Under the pieces are notes generated by a model. It had not been told where the DNA came from. It searched no databases and worked only from the letters and a program-made list of their open reading frames with translations. Shown here piece by piece: positions 1 through 10,874 of a DNA stretch of 64,000 bases (its first letter is position 1; each line of letters starts with the position of its first letter). The DNA is from Pyropia haitanensis. Its lineage: Eukaryota > Rhodophyta > Bangiophyceae > Bangiales > Bangiaceae. The stretch is taken from contig SDUX01000002.1 in NCBI GenBank assembly GCA_008729055.1, positions 3,003,874 to 3,067,873 of the forward strand, given 5' to 3'. The translations under genes and the position numbers were made by a program.

Positions 1-892
1 CGGGGAGGGGTGACCGCCGCACCTCGCCACACCCGGGGGGAAAACAGGATGAGGGCGGGAGGGGGGGGGGGCAACAAGCACAAAGGCGGCAGGGAGGGCC
101 GCTGGAAAGCAACGTGACGCGGTGCTCGCCGCGTGCGCAGGGGCGGCAAGGCGGCGTGCGTGCGTGCGTTCATCCCTGTTGTGCGCTGGTGCGGCGGCCG
201 AGGCGCGGGGGGGGGGATGGCCGCCAGCCGGGACGTTCCCCGCACCCCCCCCTCTCCAAGCAGTGTTGCTGCCACACTGCGGGTGGCGAGGTGGCCCGCC
301 GGTCGCAGACGGGCGAATGGAATGTCTGCGTTGCAGGGGGGGATGGGGGGCGGCGGCAGTCACTCTTCGTGGGTGTGTGTGTCGGGCGTGTACACACACA
401 ACTGTAGGGCACCGCCACAGGAAAAAACGAATATCCCGGCAGGGCGCCAGTTCCCGCAGTGTTGGGTCCGCCCCTGCGCTGAACGCCCCGGGCCAGGCCC
501 CCGCCGCCGGATCACAGCGTGATCATTGGCGAAGATTGGGGGTGCGGGCGCCCCCACGGTGCGTGCAGAGCGGTGGGTGGGACGGTGGCCAATAGAGGGG
601 TCACGTCTGTTCCTGTTGCGTATTTGACCACGCGGTGGGCCTATCATCCACAACTAAATCCAGATACGCCTTCGACTTGAATTATTTTCTCGCACTTGAC
701 GGAAGGTCGACCAATCGCCCCCAATTGTAGTCGACTGGACACGAGCCGTTCTCGGGCGATCATCGTCGGCCGGCGGTCGTCTTGCCCACTGTCGCGCCCT
801 CTTCCAACCTGCCCCGCCCGCCCGCTCGCCCGCCCTCCCCAACGCCCGCTGGGACGCTCCCCCGCTCGTCTTGCCCGTGTGGGTCTGCCGCC
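1..892. other. Intergenic; promoter side of the methyltransferase gene
   Basis: No recognisable protein or RNA gene. Open frames exist on both strands but are arginine/proline/alanine-rich and show no conserved motif, as expected from GC bias. The stretch at about 600-790 is clearly less GC-rich than its surroundings and lies just upstream of the methyltransferase start, so it is the likely promoter; no TATA box stands out. Confidence 0.5.
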
Positions 893-2389
893 ATGCGCGG
901 CGCCATACCCCTGACGGCCCCACCGGCGGGGCCAGACGCCACCACTGTGGCGACAGCAGCGGCGGCCGGCAGCTCGGCGACCAAGGCTGCCGCGGCTGGT
1001 GTCCGGCCGCTCCCGTCGGCGGCCACCCCCCCGCCTCCCATCCCCCCCACCGCCGCGGCCGCCCCCACCCTGCCGCCGCAGCCGCCCGCTGCGGTCCCCC
1101 CCACCCCCGACACGGACGCGGCGGCGGCGGCGGTGGAGGCCACCCACGTCGCCGCCGTCTACACGGCCATCGCGGCGCACTTCTCCGCCACCCGCTACGC
1201 GCCGTGGCCCGCCGTCGCCGCCTTTCTCGCCGCCTTCCCCCCGGGCTCCCTCGTCGCCGACATTGGCTGCGGGAATGGCAAGTACGCGCCGCCGGCACCG
1301 CCCGGCGCGGACGCCGCCCGTGACGGCGGCGGCGGCGGCGGCGGCGGTCGGGCGGCCGGCGGGGGCGTCGCGTGGGTCGGCGCCGACCCGTGCGCGGGCC
1401 TCGCGGCGATCGCGGCGGCGCGGCCCGGCGGCGCCGGCGCGGTCGCCGTCGGCAGCGTCCTCGGCCTGCCGCTCCGCCGCGGCGCGTTTGACGGCGCGCT
1501 GTGCGTGGCGGTGGTGCACCACCTGGCGTCGCGGCCGCGGCGGGTGCGCGCGTGGGCGGCGGTGGGGGGGGTGCTCCGGGGGGGGGACGCGCGCTCGTCA
1601 CCGTCTGGGCGCGGGAGGCGGCCGACCCGGGGGGGGGAGCGGGGGGGGGGGGTGTCGCCGCTGCGGCCGCGGGGAAGGGGGAGGGGCAGGGGGGGGGGCG
1701 GGGGGGGGGGAGCGTCGCCCCGTCGGCCGCTGCGGTAGCGGCGGCCGCCGCCGCCGTCGCGGCTGCCGCGGGGGGAAGGGGAGGGAGGGGGGCGGGGGGC
1801 GCCGCCGCCGCCGTTGCCCCTGCAGACGGCCGCCCGGTCGGCGCCGCGCGCTGCACTGGCGTCGGCGGGGGTGCGGCGGTGCCGGCGGCGGCGGCGATGG
1901 TCGGCGTCCGCCGCTTTGGCGCCGCCGACGTGCTCGTGCCGTGGCACCTGCAGCGCGCGCACGCGTCGGGGGGGGGGGGGGGGGGGGGGACCGCCGCAAG
2001 GCCCGCCGCCGCCGCCGTGCCGCGGCGCGCGCCGCGGCGGGCGGTGCTGGCGGTGCTGGCGGTGCTGGCGGTGTGGCCACGGCTGCGGGTGGCGACGGGG
2101 GGGGGGAGGCGGCGGTGGGGGGGGGGATGGCAGCGGCGGCGGTGGCGGTGGCGGTGGTGGTGGCGGTGGCGGTGGCAGCGGCGGTGACGGCAACCGCCGC
2201 GACGGTGACGGCGGCGCGGCCGGGGCGGCGGCCGACACGGTGCTGCTGCGCTACTACCATGTGTACGCCGCCGGGGAGCTGCGCTCCGAGCTGGAAGCCG
2301 TCCCAGGCCTGACCGTCGTCGCGGTCTACTACGACCACCAAAACTGGGCGGCGGTGGTGGAGCGGACGGGGGTGGTGGTAGAGGGGTGA
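893..2389 (+). CDS. Trm9/ALKBH8-like tRNA wobble-uridine methyltransferase (frame broken at G runs)
   Basis: SAM-dependent methyltransferase of the Trm9/ALKBH8 family, which in characterised members methylates carboxymethyluridine at the wobble position of tRNA together with Trm112. The start at 893 sits in a strong GCCGCCATGC context. Around residues 119-130 is SAM motif I (LVADIGCGNGKY), preceded by the family-typical YTAIAAHFSATRYAPWPAV segment and followed by LGLPLRRGAFDGALCVAVVHHLAS. After a ten-G run (1578-1587) the conserved ALVTVWARE and DVLVPWHLQ segments continue in another frame. After the 22-G run (1968-1989) the ending RYYHVYAAGELRSEL and VVAVYYDHQNWAAVVE continues in the first frame to the stop at 2387-2389. 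The two shifts compensate, so one missing and one extra G would restore a single frame. Gly/Ala-rich insertions lengthen it relative to yeast Trm9. Family call is firm; substrate is inferred. Confidence 0.8.
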
Positions 2390-2820
2390 CGGGCGCAAAC
2401 CACAAGGGAACGGGACCGCTCAGGGGCAAGGGGGTGGGGGTGCGCCGCCGCCGCCGCCGGTAGGACCGCCGTCACCGCGGCGCGGGGTCGGTGGGCGGGG
2501 CCGGCTAGACCGCGACGCGTCGGGGTGTCCGCGCCGCGTGGCGCGGCACACCCGTCCCCCCCCCACCCCCTCCGTGCGCACCCGCCCGCGTTGTCGCGAG
2601 CCCCTGCCCCCCTTTTGGCGTCCACCGGTTCGCGGCGGCCGGTGGTGGCTGTGGTGGCGGCGGCCATGGAGCGATCCGTGGCGGCTGGGCAAGGTGGGGA
2701 GACCGCGGCGAACTGGTCACGGCGGCGGGAACCGCACAGGCAGCTGCCGCTGCCGCCGTTGAGGCCGCAGCGGCTGCTGCTGTCGCCGCCGCCGCCGCCG
2801 TCGCCGCCGCCGCCGCCGCG

Positions 2821-2947
2821 GCCGTCACGGACGGCGTCCGCGCCGGGCGGTGCCGGCGGCGCGTATTTTCCATTCCCGCAGCCAATGTCGGCGACGAAGG
2901 GAGCCCGCGGGGAAGGCGGCGAGAAAGGCGGCGACGGCGGGCCACGG
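2821..2947 (-). pseudogene. Inverted fragment of the upstream methyltransferase gene
   Basis: Reverse-complemented, this stretch reproduces about 130 bases of the Trm9-like gene (1202-1330), covering the segment from WPAVAAFLAAFP through the SAM motif DIGCGNGKYAPPAPPGADA. Differences are few: a C/G change in the CCCCGCGGGC stretch, an extra T that breaks the frame before the SAM motif, AAATA for CAAGT, and a C-to-T change near the end. No start, stop or further domain accompanies it, so it is a dead partial copy, not a gene. It forms an inverted repeat with its source 1.5 kb away. Confidence 0.8.
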
Positions 2948-3015
2948 AGCGACGGGGTGAAAGACGACCTCTTCTTTGCTACTGGAACTGTACGTTTGGG
3001 GGTCCAACCGACGCG

Positions 3016-4021
3016 GTGGCGTTTGCGCCGCCGCTCGCGCGCGTCCGGGGGTGGGCGGGTGGGAAGGTGGCGCCAGGCGGGGTCCGGGGCGGGGGCGGCG
3101 GCGGCGGGTCGGCGGTTGGCAGCAGCGACGGCGACGCCAGGGGCGGCTTCCTCTACGTTGACAGTCGACGGGCCGCAGGCAGTGCACAGCCGGCGCCGCC
3201 TGCCGACGACACGGGCGCCAAGGACGGCGTCGCGGCCAACCCTACGGCCAAGCGCTCCAAGACCGCTGCCACCGCCGACAAGGACCCGTGGCTGCTGTAC
3301 GCCGCCCTTGTTGCCGCCACCGCCGTGGGCGAGGCGGTGGCTTTTGCAAAGCGTGGTCGTGCAGCGATGCGCTGTGGGGCATGGCAGGGGACCTCGTCCC
3401 GCACGTGTGGGTGGTCCGCATGGACCCGCCGGGCATCCCGTGGCCGCCTCTGTCGCTCTCGGCGGCGGCGGTGGCCGCGTCTGCCGCCACAGCCACGGCG
3501 GCGAGCGCCGCCGCTGTCCCGGCCGCGGCGGCGTCCACCGCCGCCGTGGCCGCCGCGGTTGCCCCAGCCGCTGCCCCCCCCGCCCGGCGGCCGAGGCGGC
3601 CGTCCCCGCCGCGGCGGCGTCGCTGCTCACCGCCGCCGGCGCGACGCGGTCCGTCATCGCCGCGGTCGCGGCCAAAGGCTCCGCCAAGGATATGTGGACG
3701 GCGGCGGGCAACCCCTTGCGGGCGCTGGCGGCAAGCGGCGGCGCCGCCGACGCCACGTACACCCGCGTCTCGGGCGGACCGCTGGAAACGTGGCTCGGCA
3801 ACGGCGGCCCGGCGTCGTGCGGGCTCCCGCACCTAGCGACCCCCGACGTGCGCCGGCGGGTGGCGGGGGCGAATGTGGCGGTGCGGCGGCTGCTCAGCGG
3901 CGGACCGGGGCTGCTGTTTTCGTTTGGCGAGGACGCGATGAACCCGGTCGGGGGCGTGGTGGCGGTGGGGTGGTCTCCGACGCTGATCGTCGGACTCCTC
4001 GTCGAATACGTGAGCACTTGA
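3016..4021 (+). CDS. Unrecognised protein, conserved-looking C-terminus
   Basis: I do not recognise this protein. The most protein-like part is the C-terminal 130 residues (about 3630 to the TGA at 4019-4021), with non-biased composition: SVIAAVAAKGSAKDMW, LRALAASGGAADATYT, LETWLGNGGPASCGL, GLLFSFGEDAMNPVGG and a hydrophobic end VVAVGWSPTLIVGLLVEYV. Upstream, plausible pieces lie in two other frames: KDPWLLYAALVAATAVGEAVAFAKR (about 3277-3350, possibly a membrane helix) and GMAGDLVPHVWVVRMDPPGIPWP (about 3378-3450). One frame change can be placed at an eight-C run near 3575; the other has no homopolymer, so an intron is possible. The start is not established; 3016 is the upstream limit of one open frame. 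Confidence 0.35.
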
Positions 4022-5094
4022 AGGCGGGGGGGGATGCGTGTCGGCGACCTGCCACGGTCGACGGATCGTCAGCTCTTTCGTCTTGCGCATCGACACCCGT
4101 ATCGACTTTTTTGATGCAGTGTCAACCATCGAAACGGGGTTTCGACGGGCCGTCCGATACGCGACGGTTTGCGTATCGAGCCCATCCTGGGATGGGCTGT
4201 AACCTCGCGCCGTCGATGAGGTCCTTTACAGGCAGTCGTTTAGTTATCTCGAGAGCGACAGAGCGGAAGCGCATTGATTGGCCAGACGAGCGGATCACGC
4301 GACTCGGCCGACACTGAACCGACCCTATCCGTGCCTGCTGGCTCGCGTGGGACTTGGCCTCTGTTTCGTCGACCTCGGAGCCCCGCGCACCAGGCGCTCG
4401 CCGCGGCGGGCAACAGGTCCAGTCTGTATCCGGTTAAGTGTGGCTTGGTTCTGGTGGTCCGCACATAACCAAGCCAGATATCCCGAGATCAACTCCTCTA
4501 CAGCGTACTGTCTCCATACCCGGCTGACATCTAAATTCCTGGTTGCGCACTTAGAACCGTACGACGCTGATAATCGTGTCAATTACAAAGAGTGATGAGC
4601 AATGACGTGTGCCCGCCGTTCAGTCGTCCCGGCCGAGCCGCCTGCTGGTCTGGTAGTGAAGCCATCACGTCTGGCCATGTCGAGGGAGTCGGGCGGGAGC
4701 AGAAAGAGCAGGTTGCCCGGTGCTGGCTGGCGGCTGAGGACGATTCCCAGGCCATTGACGAGATGGTGGACATGGTTTTGGCGAGTGAGGAAGACGACGC
4801 TTGACGACGAACAGGAAAGTTCTGTTTGAGAAGCGCAGATGCTCTGGCGGCACGTAAGGACTCAAATCAGCAGCGGCTAGGCCTAGTACTACTGCCAGTC
4901 TCCGTGCGGTTGACCCGTGTCCGCACGCGGTGGCGCGGGGTCAAGGTCGAGCGAACCACAGCACAGCCTCACACGCCTGTCCCCGCGTTGGACTTGCTGG
5001 ACATCAATACGTTTTTACTAGCACTTGATGATCAGATTCTAAGGTCTCTCAAACGTTCAGTCGACGGACTCATAAGTCACCAGCAAAAGTACAA
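4022..5094. other. Intergenic, moderate GC, with one small candidate ORF
   Basis: A stretch of nearly balanced base composition. The first 300 bases are rich in TATCGA/ATCGAAA words, which recur at about 7390-7500, suggesting a shared degenerate repeat. An open frame at 4592-4804 (70 codons) ends in an acidic, non-biased tail (DDSQAIDEMVDMVLASEEDDA) that could be genuine protein but has no recognised family. Another piece at about 4990-5090 (ALDLLDINTFLLALDDQIL) reads like a helix but is isolated. No tRNA or known RNA seen. Confidence 0.35.
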
Positions 5095-5100
5095 ATGGGC

Positions 5101-5820
5101 ATGGGCTACATCTTGGCCACATGGCCACGGATAACCGCGCGCAGACTTGACGCGGGGCTGGCGAGGACGTTGGTCGGCGCGCAGCCGTCCGGGGCGCGCA
5201 CGCAGGGCTTGCACGCGGTGGCTGAGAAGGTTCTCGCGGAGAGGGCGCCGGACCTGTCACGGTGCCGGCGTCTGGTGCTCGCCGCGTGCATCGGTGACGC
5301 GGTGGGGAGCTTGTTGCTGGCTGCTCGCGGGCACCTGCCGACGCGGGCGGTGCAGCTGGGCGTGCACGAGGCGCTAAAGGCGCTGCTGCTCGCTTCGGGC
5401 GTCGGCGCCGCCGCGTCGCGCGCTGGGCGGGGGTGGTGGAGAACGCGACGCGGGCCGCGTCAGGGAGGGCGCCGCCGCGGCGGCGGCGTCCCCGCCGCCG
5501 TGCCGTCGCGGCTGCCGCTGCCGCCGCTGCCGCCGCTGTCGTTGCCGCGGCCGCCGCTACCGTCACTTGCGGGCACGGCCGCCGCGGCGGTCGATTTGGT
5601 CGCCGCTGCGCGTGGCGGCGGCTCCGCGGCGGTCAGCCGCGGCGGCCGCCGAGGCGCCGCCGCCCGCGGGCCGCCGCGGCCGGCCGCGGCGGCGGCAGCG
5701 GCGACGGCGGCGGCGGCAAGGGCGGCAGCGGCACGACGGCGGCGGCGTTGGTGGCGGCGACGACGGCGGCGGCGCTGACAAGGGCGGGGCGGGTGGGGCA
5801 GCCGCGGGGGTGCTTCGCCT
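5101..5820 (+). CDS. Unrecognised ORF, possible helical protein
   Basis: An ATG at 5101 opens a frame whose first 110 residues (ending near 5425) have ordinary composition: YILATWPRITARRLDAGL, AVAEKVLAERAPDLSRCR, LVLAACIGDAVGSLLLA and AVQLGVHEALKALLLASG, all likely helices. Beyond that the frame runs into arginine/glycine-rich sequence, while another frame continues with VVENATRAASGR and alanine repeats, so the end is unclear. No family was recognised. It could be a small helical protein or a fragment of a larger gene disturbed at low-complexity DNA. Confidence 0.25.
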
Positions 5821-7225
5821 GCCCTAATTGCTGGCGTTGTAAGTTTGTTGGGGGGGGGTGGTGTGGCGGGAGGGTGATTGAGGGGTGGTGTGCTGGTGGG
5901 CGGGGTGGTGGTGGCGTGGCGGTGGTGGGCTGGTGGTGGCGGCGTGTGGTGACGGTGGGGTGGTGGCGGTGGGGTGGGGGCGGCAACAGACGTGGCGGAG
6001 CACTTCGGGGGGATGCCCTGTCGCGTTCTGGGAGGGTGGGAGCGGGGTGGCGGCTGTGGTGGGTGACGGGTGGAGGTTTCGGTTGTCGTGGGATGGGAAG
6101 GTGGCTGTGTTTGGGTGGCGGTGTTTAGGTGGTGATTTTTTTGGTGGTTATTTTTTTGTGTGATGGTGGTGTGGTGCCGACGGCGTGGTGGTGGTGGCGA
6201 CTTTGGCGGGTGGTGTTGGCGACGGTCACGGACGTGGCGGGGTAGCTGGTGGGCTCCTCGGCCGTGTGCGTGGCCGGCGTTGAGGATGGCGGGGTGGAGG
6301 TTGCGGGGTTGTGGTGGTGGGGTGGTCGCTCGCGGGGTGGTGGTGGTCGGGCGGTGGTGGTGGTGGGGTGGTGGGGGCGGCGACGTAGTGGTGGCGACGT
6401 AGTGGTGGCGGCGGACGTGGTGGGGCACTTTGGGACGGTGCCCCGTCGCTTCTTGGGTGGTGAGGGTTGGGGGGGGGGGGGGGGGCACGCCGACACGCCG
6501 CCGCCTCTGCCGTCACCGCCAGCTGGTGCCATTCCTGACTCGGCCATCGCTTCTCTCGCAGCTGCCACTTGTGCTACTGCCTTTTTCTTTTTTTTTTAGC
6601 TGTTGTTTTATCGTTTTTTGGGTGTGGGCGCGAGGGGTATGGGGAGCTGAGGGGAGGGGGATAGGGCGGCGGTGGAGGGCGAGAGCGAAGGGGCAGCTGA
6701 GGGGAGGGGCGTCATGGTGGCGGCGGCGGTGGCGGCGGCGGCGGCAAGGTCGACGGCGTTGGCGGCGGCGGCAAGATCGACGGCGGCGGCGTTGGTGGCG
6801 GCTGCGGCAAGTGCAAGACGGCGGCGGCGGCGGTGGCGGCGGCGGCAAGGGCGGCGGTGGCGGAGGCGACGACGGCAGCGGGCGGCGACAAGAACAAGAC
6901 GGCGGCGGCGGCGGCGGCAGCAGCGGCAAGGGCGGCGGCATGTACAAGTCAGCGGCGGGGGCGGCGGGGGTTGTGTCGGCGGCAGGCTTGTGGTGGCGGG
7001 ATAGCTGAGGTGCTCCCCGGCCGTGTGCGTGGCCGGCGTTGAGGATGGCGGGGTGGTGGCTGGCGGGGCGGTGGTGGTGGGGCGGTGGCTGGCGGGGTGG
7101 TGGCTGGCGGGGTGGTGGTGGTGGTGGGCTGGTGGGGGCAGCGTAGTGGTGGCGGCGACGTGGTGGTGGCGACGGACGTGGCGGGCACATTGGGAGGGTG
7201 CCCCGTCGCGTCCTGGGTGGTGCGC
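5820..7225. repeat. GT-rich, GGTGG-type minisatellite with triplicated units
   Basis: The plus strand is dominated by GTGGTGG/GGCGGTGG words. Two longer blocks recur. A block with GACGTGG, a short gap and CCCCGTCGC/CCCTGTCGC followed by TCTGGG or CTTGGGTGGTG occurs near 5985-6040, 6406-6462 and 7164-7224. A block CCGTGTGCGTGGCCGGCGTTGAGGATGGCGGGGTGG (given here in two parts: CCGTGTGCGTGGCCGGCG, then TTGAGGATGGCGGGGTGG) occurs near 6263-6298 and 7019-7054. The copies are divergent and of unequal spacing. Open frames across it read as His/Pro/Thr or Gly/Val repeats and are not credible proteins. Confidence 0.7.
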
Positions 7226-7552
7226 TGACGAAAAACAGCGAGCAGGGCGGAGCGCAGTGTCGCCCGCCACTCGCATCGGCACCTTATAGAGCGATGCGGA
7301 GGAGATGGGCAGCCGATACGATTCTACTGCAACGCAGGCGCACACGAGACTCGGAAATCCCACGGTCACGTGTGCTGTAGTTCTCGGTCTCGCGACTTGG
7401 CGCCTATCGAAGCCCCGTCGGCGGATGGCGCATCGAAACGCCGTATCGACTCTAGCCCGAGACCCAACGCTGATGCGCCATCGAAGCCGACGCGGTTTGC
7501 AGCATTCGATGGGGAAAACAAAGTTGTTGACGATGAAGATTGCCCAGACATT

Positions 7553-7734
7553 TCTCTCCGACTTGTCTCCGTGACCTGTTTGCAAGACCTGTCCACGAGA
7601 GATGCCTTTTGAAACTTCCGACACATGTCTGTGAGACTTGTCTGTGGGACTTGTCTCTCGGGCTCGTCTGTGCAACATGTCCGTGCGACGAGTCTGATAG
7701 AGACTTGGTCTCTGAGACTTGTCTCCGCGTTCAC
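7553..7734. repeat. 13-bp degenerate tandem repeat
   Basis: Fourteen or so consecutive units of 13 bases with consensus near TCTGTGNGACTTG (for example TCTGTGAGACTTG, TCTGTGGGACTTG, TCTCTCGGGCTCG, TCTGTGCAACATG). One unit is 16 long and one is 10; otherwise the period holds. Thirteen is not a multiple of three, so the open frames crossing it are not protein repeats. It lies in a GC-poor island upstream of the phosphatase gene. Confidence 0.85.
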
Positions 7735-8924
7735 TGGGCTGCTCTCTCGACGCCGCAGTCTCGAGAGACCGTGCCCGCTCGCCACCGCCGATGCCACCCG
7801 CCCGCCGCCGCTGCCGGATGCGTGGCGCGCCCGCGCTGTCGGTGGCTGCGCCCACCGCGCGCTCTGTCGGTGCCCCCCCCCTCCCCCACCACACGTATTG
7901 GCGGTGTGCTGGCAGACACAGGCATGGATTGCATGTAGGCCGCCGCCGCTTCAGCGCCCCCTCCCTCCCTACCACTTCCCCCCATTGGCCGCACGCCGCC
8001 GCCGCGCCGGTGTCGTCCGCTGCAGTGGGCAACCACCTTCGCGCCGCACGCGCGGCGGATCCGTGGCCGCCACGCGGTGCGCGGCGGCCAGAGCCAACCA
8101 GCCGTCGGCCCCCCTTCCCGCAGGCGCGGCCGGGCAGCTCCTGTACAGCGGCGGCGGTACAGGACAGCACCGCGGCGGCGGGGCGCACCCGACTCTCTGT
8201 TCACCGCGTCCTGTCTTTTTTTTTTTCTGCACCCAGCCGCCTGCCGGCGGCGGTGCGTGTCGTCGTCGCTGCGCGTCCCGGTGGAAGCGTGACTGGCCGG
8301 TTGTCCCGGGAGCTCGCTTTCACCCCGATTGCCTGCCGTGGGCGCCACTGCGGTCACCGCGGCCGCCGCCACCGTCGGTCGCGCCCAGGCCGTCTGCCGT
8401 CGGCCGCCGCGCGTCGGCCACGCGCTGCTCCTCCATCCCCCCCCCCCCCTCCCTCCCCCCCCCCCACCCACGAGCGCTCATCCTTTCCCGGTCTCCCTCT
8501 AGAGAGAGCTCCATCCTCCTCCCCCCCCCCCCCACTCCACCCCCCCACTGCCTCCTCTCCCCCTCCTTCCTCGACTGCCGCCCAGCGTCAACGGTGGGAT
8601 GGTCTCTGCTGCCCCCCCCCCCCTCCCGCCTCTGCCACCGACAAGCCCACCGGCTGGCGCCCGCCCGCGGCGTCGCCCCCATGGGCGCCGCCGCCGCCAA
8701 CCGCGTCGCGCCCGCCGCGGCGCTGCGGCGGGTGCGCCCGGCCGGCGGCACGCCGCCGGCGGCCCGCGTCGCCGCCGTCGCCGCCATCGTCGTCGACGCC
8801 GCGGCCGTTGTCGTTGGTGGCGCGGCCGCCCCGGTGGCGGCCGCCAGTGGCGGCGGCGGCAGCAGCGTCGGCCACCGCCACAGCCGCCTCCGATTGTGAC
8901 GCTGCCGCCGCGGCAGCCGCCACG
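7735..8924. other. Intergenic / upstream region of the histidine phosphatase
   Basis: GC-rich with a 15-T run at 8213-8226 and several C runs. An ATG at 8681 opens an Ala/Arg-rich frame (MGAAAANRVAPAAALRRV) that holds a short hydrophobic stretch and stops at 8897-8899; it is in the same frame as the phosphatase core but separated by that stop, so it may be an upstream exon or leader. Nothing else recognised. Confidence 0.4.
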
Positions 8925-10874
8925 ATGGTCGCCGCCGCCGCCGCGGCCGCGGCCGCCCCCCCCCCCCCCGCCCGTGGCGGCTGGCGGACCACCTCGGCAC
9001 CAAGTCGCCCTACCGGCACCCCCCCGGCGATGCGCACCTCGCGGTGGCCCCCCCCTACGCCACCGCCGGCGGCAGCCTCGTGCACGTCTTTGTGCTCGCC
9101 CGCCACGGCAGCCGGCACCCGACCGCCGGCTCCGCCGCGCGGCTACGGCGGCTCGAGGTGTGGCTCCGCGCCGCCGTCGCGTCGGCCACCGCTGCTGCCG
9201 CTGTCGCGGGCACGCCGCCGCCGGCGGCGGCCGACACGGCCTGGCTCGACGCGTGGGCCGCCCGCCTCGCAAGGTGGGAGCGCACGCCGGGCGGCCTCAA
9301 CGGGCGCGGGCGGGTGGAGATGCGGCACCTCGGCGCGCGCTTTTTTCGGCGCTACTACGCTCCGCTGGCGGCGGCCGCCGAGGCTGCCGACGGCGCCGCC
9401 CGTCAGGGGAGGGTGGGGGGGGGGGGTGCCGCCGCCGCCGCCCCCGCCGCGCCGGCGGGCACCCCCGCTTCCGTCGCTGCCGGACGACCGGTCGTCGTGG
9501 GGTCGCCCGCCCTCTCCCCGCCGCCGCCACCACCACCACCACCACCGCCACCGCCGCCACCGCCGCCCCCCCCCCCGACGCCTTTGCCACCGGCACCGCC
9601 GCGCTCGTTGCCGACGGCAGCCGCCGCGTCGCACTCGGCCTGGGCGCCCACGGCCGCATCCGGCTGGTGTCGTCGTGGAAAGGCCGCGCGATCGCGTCGG
9701 CGCGCTGCTGGGCGGCGGGCTACGTGACACAGGGGCGGCGGAAGCGGGTCGCGGCGGCCGCGCCGGCGGTCGTTGAGGTGCTCCCGGCGGGGCGCGACGC
9801 GCCGCTGCGGTTTTTTGATACCGACCCGGCGTACGCGAGCTTTGCGCGCGCGCACAAGCGGCGCGCGACGGGGGAGGCGGCGGCCGCCGCGGCGGCGGCG
9901 GCGGCCGCGACGGCGGCGGCGGCGGCGGCGGCCGAGGCGGCGGCGGTGGCGGCGGCGACGGAGGTGGCTGCTGCCGACGATGCTGAGGAGGGCGCGGCTG
10001 GCCTGGGGGGTGCGACGGGTGGCAAGGGGCCAGCACCGTCGCGGACGGATGGCGGTGGCTGCAACGGCGACAGCGGCGGCGGCGGCGGCGGCGACCCCCC
10101 CCCATCTGCTCCATCCGAGCGGCGACGGCGCGGGTGGCGGCCGCGCTGGGCGCGGACGCGGCCGCCCTCGCCCCCCTGTGCCCGACGCTGCTTGGCGCCC
10201 TCGCCGAGGCGGCGGCGTTTGACCTGGGCGCCGGCGTGCGGGGCTCCCGCCTCGTCGCCCTCCTCTCCCGTGCCGACGCCGAGGCGGTCGAGGCGGCCGA
10301 AGCACGGGTGCGCCCGTTTACCGCCGCGCACGACCACCTGCCCGCCGTCGCGGCGCCGCTGTGTGCCGACATCCTCGCCGCGCTCGGCGCATGCGTCGGG
10401 ACCGCACCCGGCGGCGGCGGCGGCGGTGCGCGCAACCGTGACGGCGACGGTGGTGGTGGCGGCGGCGGTGGCGGGGACGGCGGCGGGAGCCCCCCGCCGC
10501 CCCGGTACGTGGCGGACGTGCGGTTTGCACACGCCGAGACGCTCATCCCGCTATTGCTGCTGTTTGGCTTTCGGCCGCCGCTGTCGGGGCTGTCCCCGTT
10601 TGGCGGGAACCTGACGCTCGAGCTGTACGCGCCGCCGCCGGGGAGTGGCGCGCCCCACCGGGTGCGGTTCCGTCTCCATGAGCAGTATGTAGGGGGGGGG
10701 GGGGGGGTGCCGGCGCTGTCGTCCCTGTCGGGAGCCGCCGCGGCGGCGGCGGCGGCGACGACGGCAGAGGCAGCGGCGGCGGGCGGGGAGGGGGGGGTCG
10801 ACTGGGAGGTCCTCCGCGCGTTTCTCACCGCGGTCATTGCCGAAGACGCGCGGTCGCGGGCGGCGCGGGCGTAG
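8925..10874 (+). CDS. MINPP1-like multiple inositol-polyphosphate phosphatase (histidine acid phosphatase)
   Basis: Histidine acid phosphatase of the MINPP1 branch, which removes phosphates from inositol polyphosphates such as InsP6 in the secretory pathway. Segments in order: LADHLGTKSPYRHP (family N-terminal signature), VLARHGSRHPT near 9095 (RHGxRxP, containing the phosphohistidine), WERTPGGLNGRGRVEMRHLGARFFRRYY, SSWKGRAIASARCWAAGY in the position of the family RCxxSA segment, DTDPAYASFARAHK, and VADVRFAHAETLIPLLLLFGF near 10510-10570 with the catalytic HAE proton donor. The stop is TAG at 10872-10874. Conserved parts lie in three frames, with changes at C runs near 8956-8969, 9567-9577 and 10096-10103. 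Long poly-Ala and Gly insertions separate the motifs. The start is uncertain (8925, or an upstream exon from 8681); no clear signal peptide is visible. Confidence 0.75.

Noticed and set aside
5460..6568. His/Thr/Pro-rich minus-strand ORFs (PPPPPHHHHRPTTTT type)
   Set aside because: They are the reading of GTGG minisatellite repeats; the repeat is maintained at DNA level with non-codon spacings.
7625..8899. Plus-strand ORF through the 13-bp repeat (CGTCLSGSSVQH type)
   Set aside because: The repeat period is 13, so each unit is read in a new frame; no protein repeat results and no family is recognisable.
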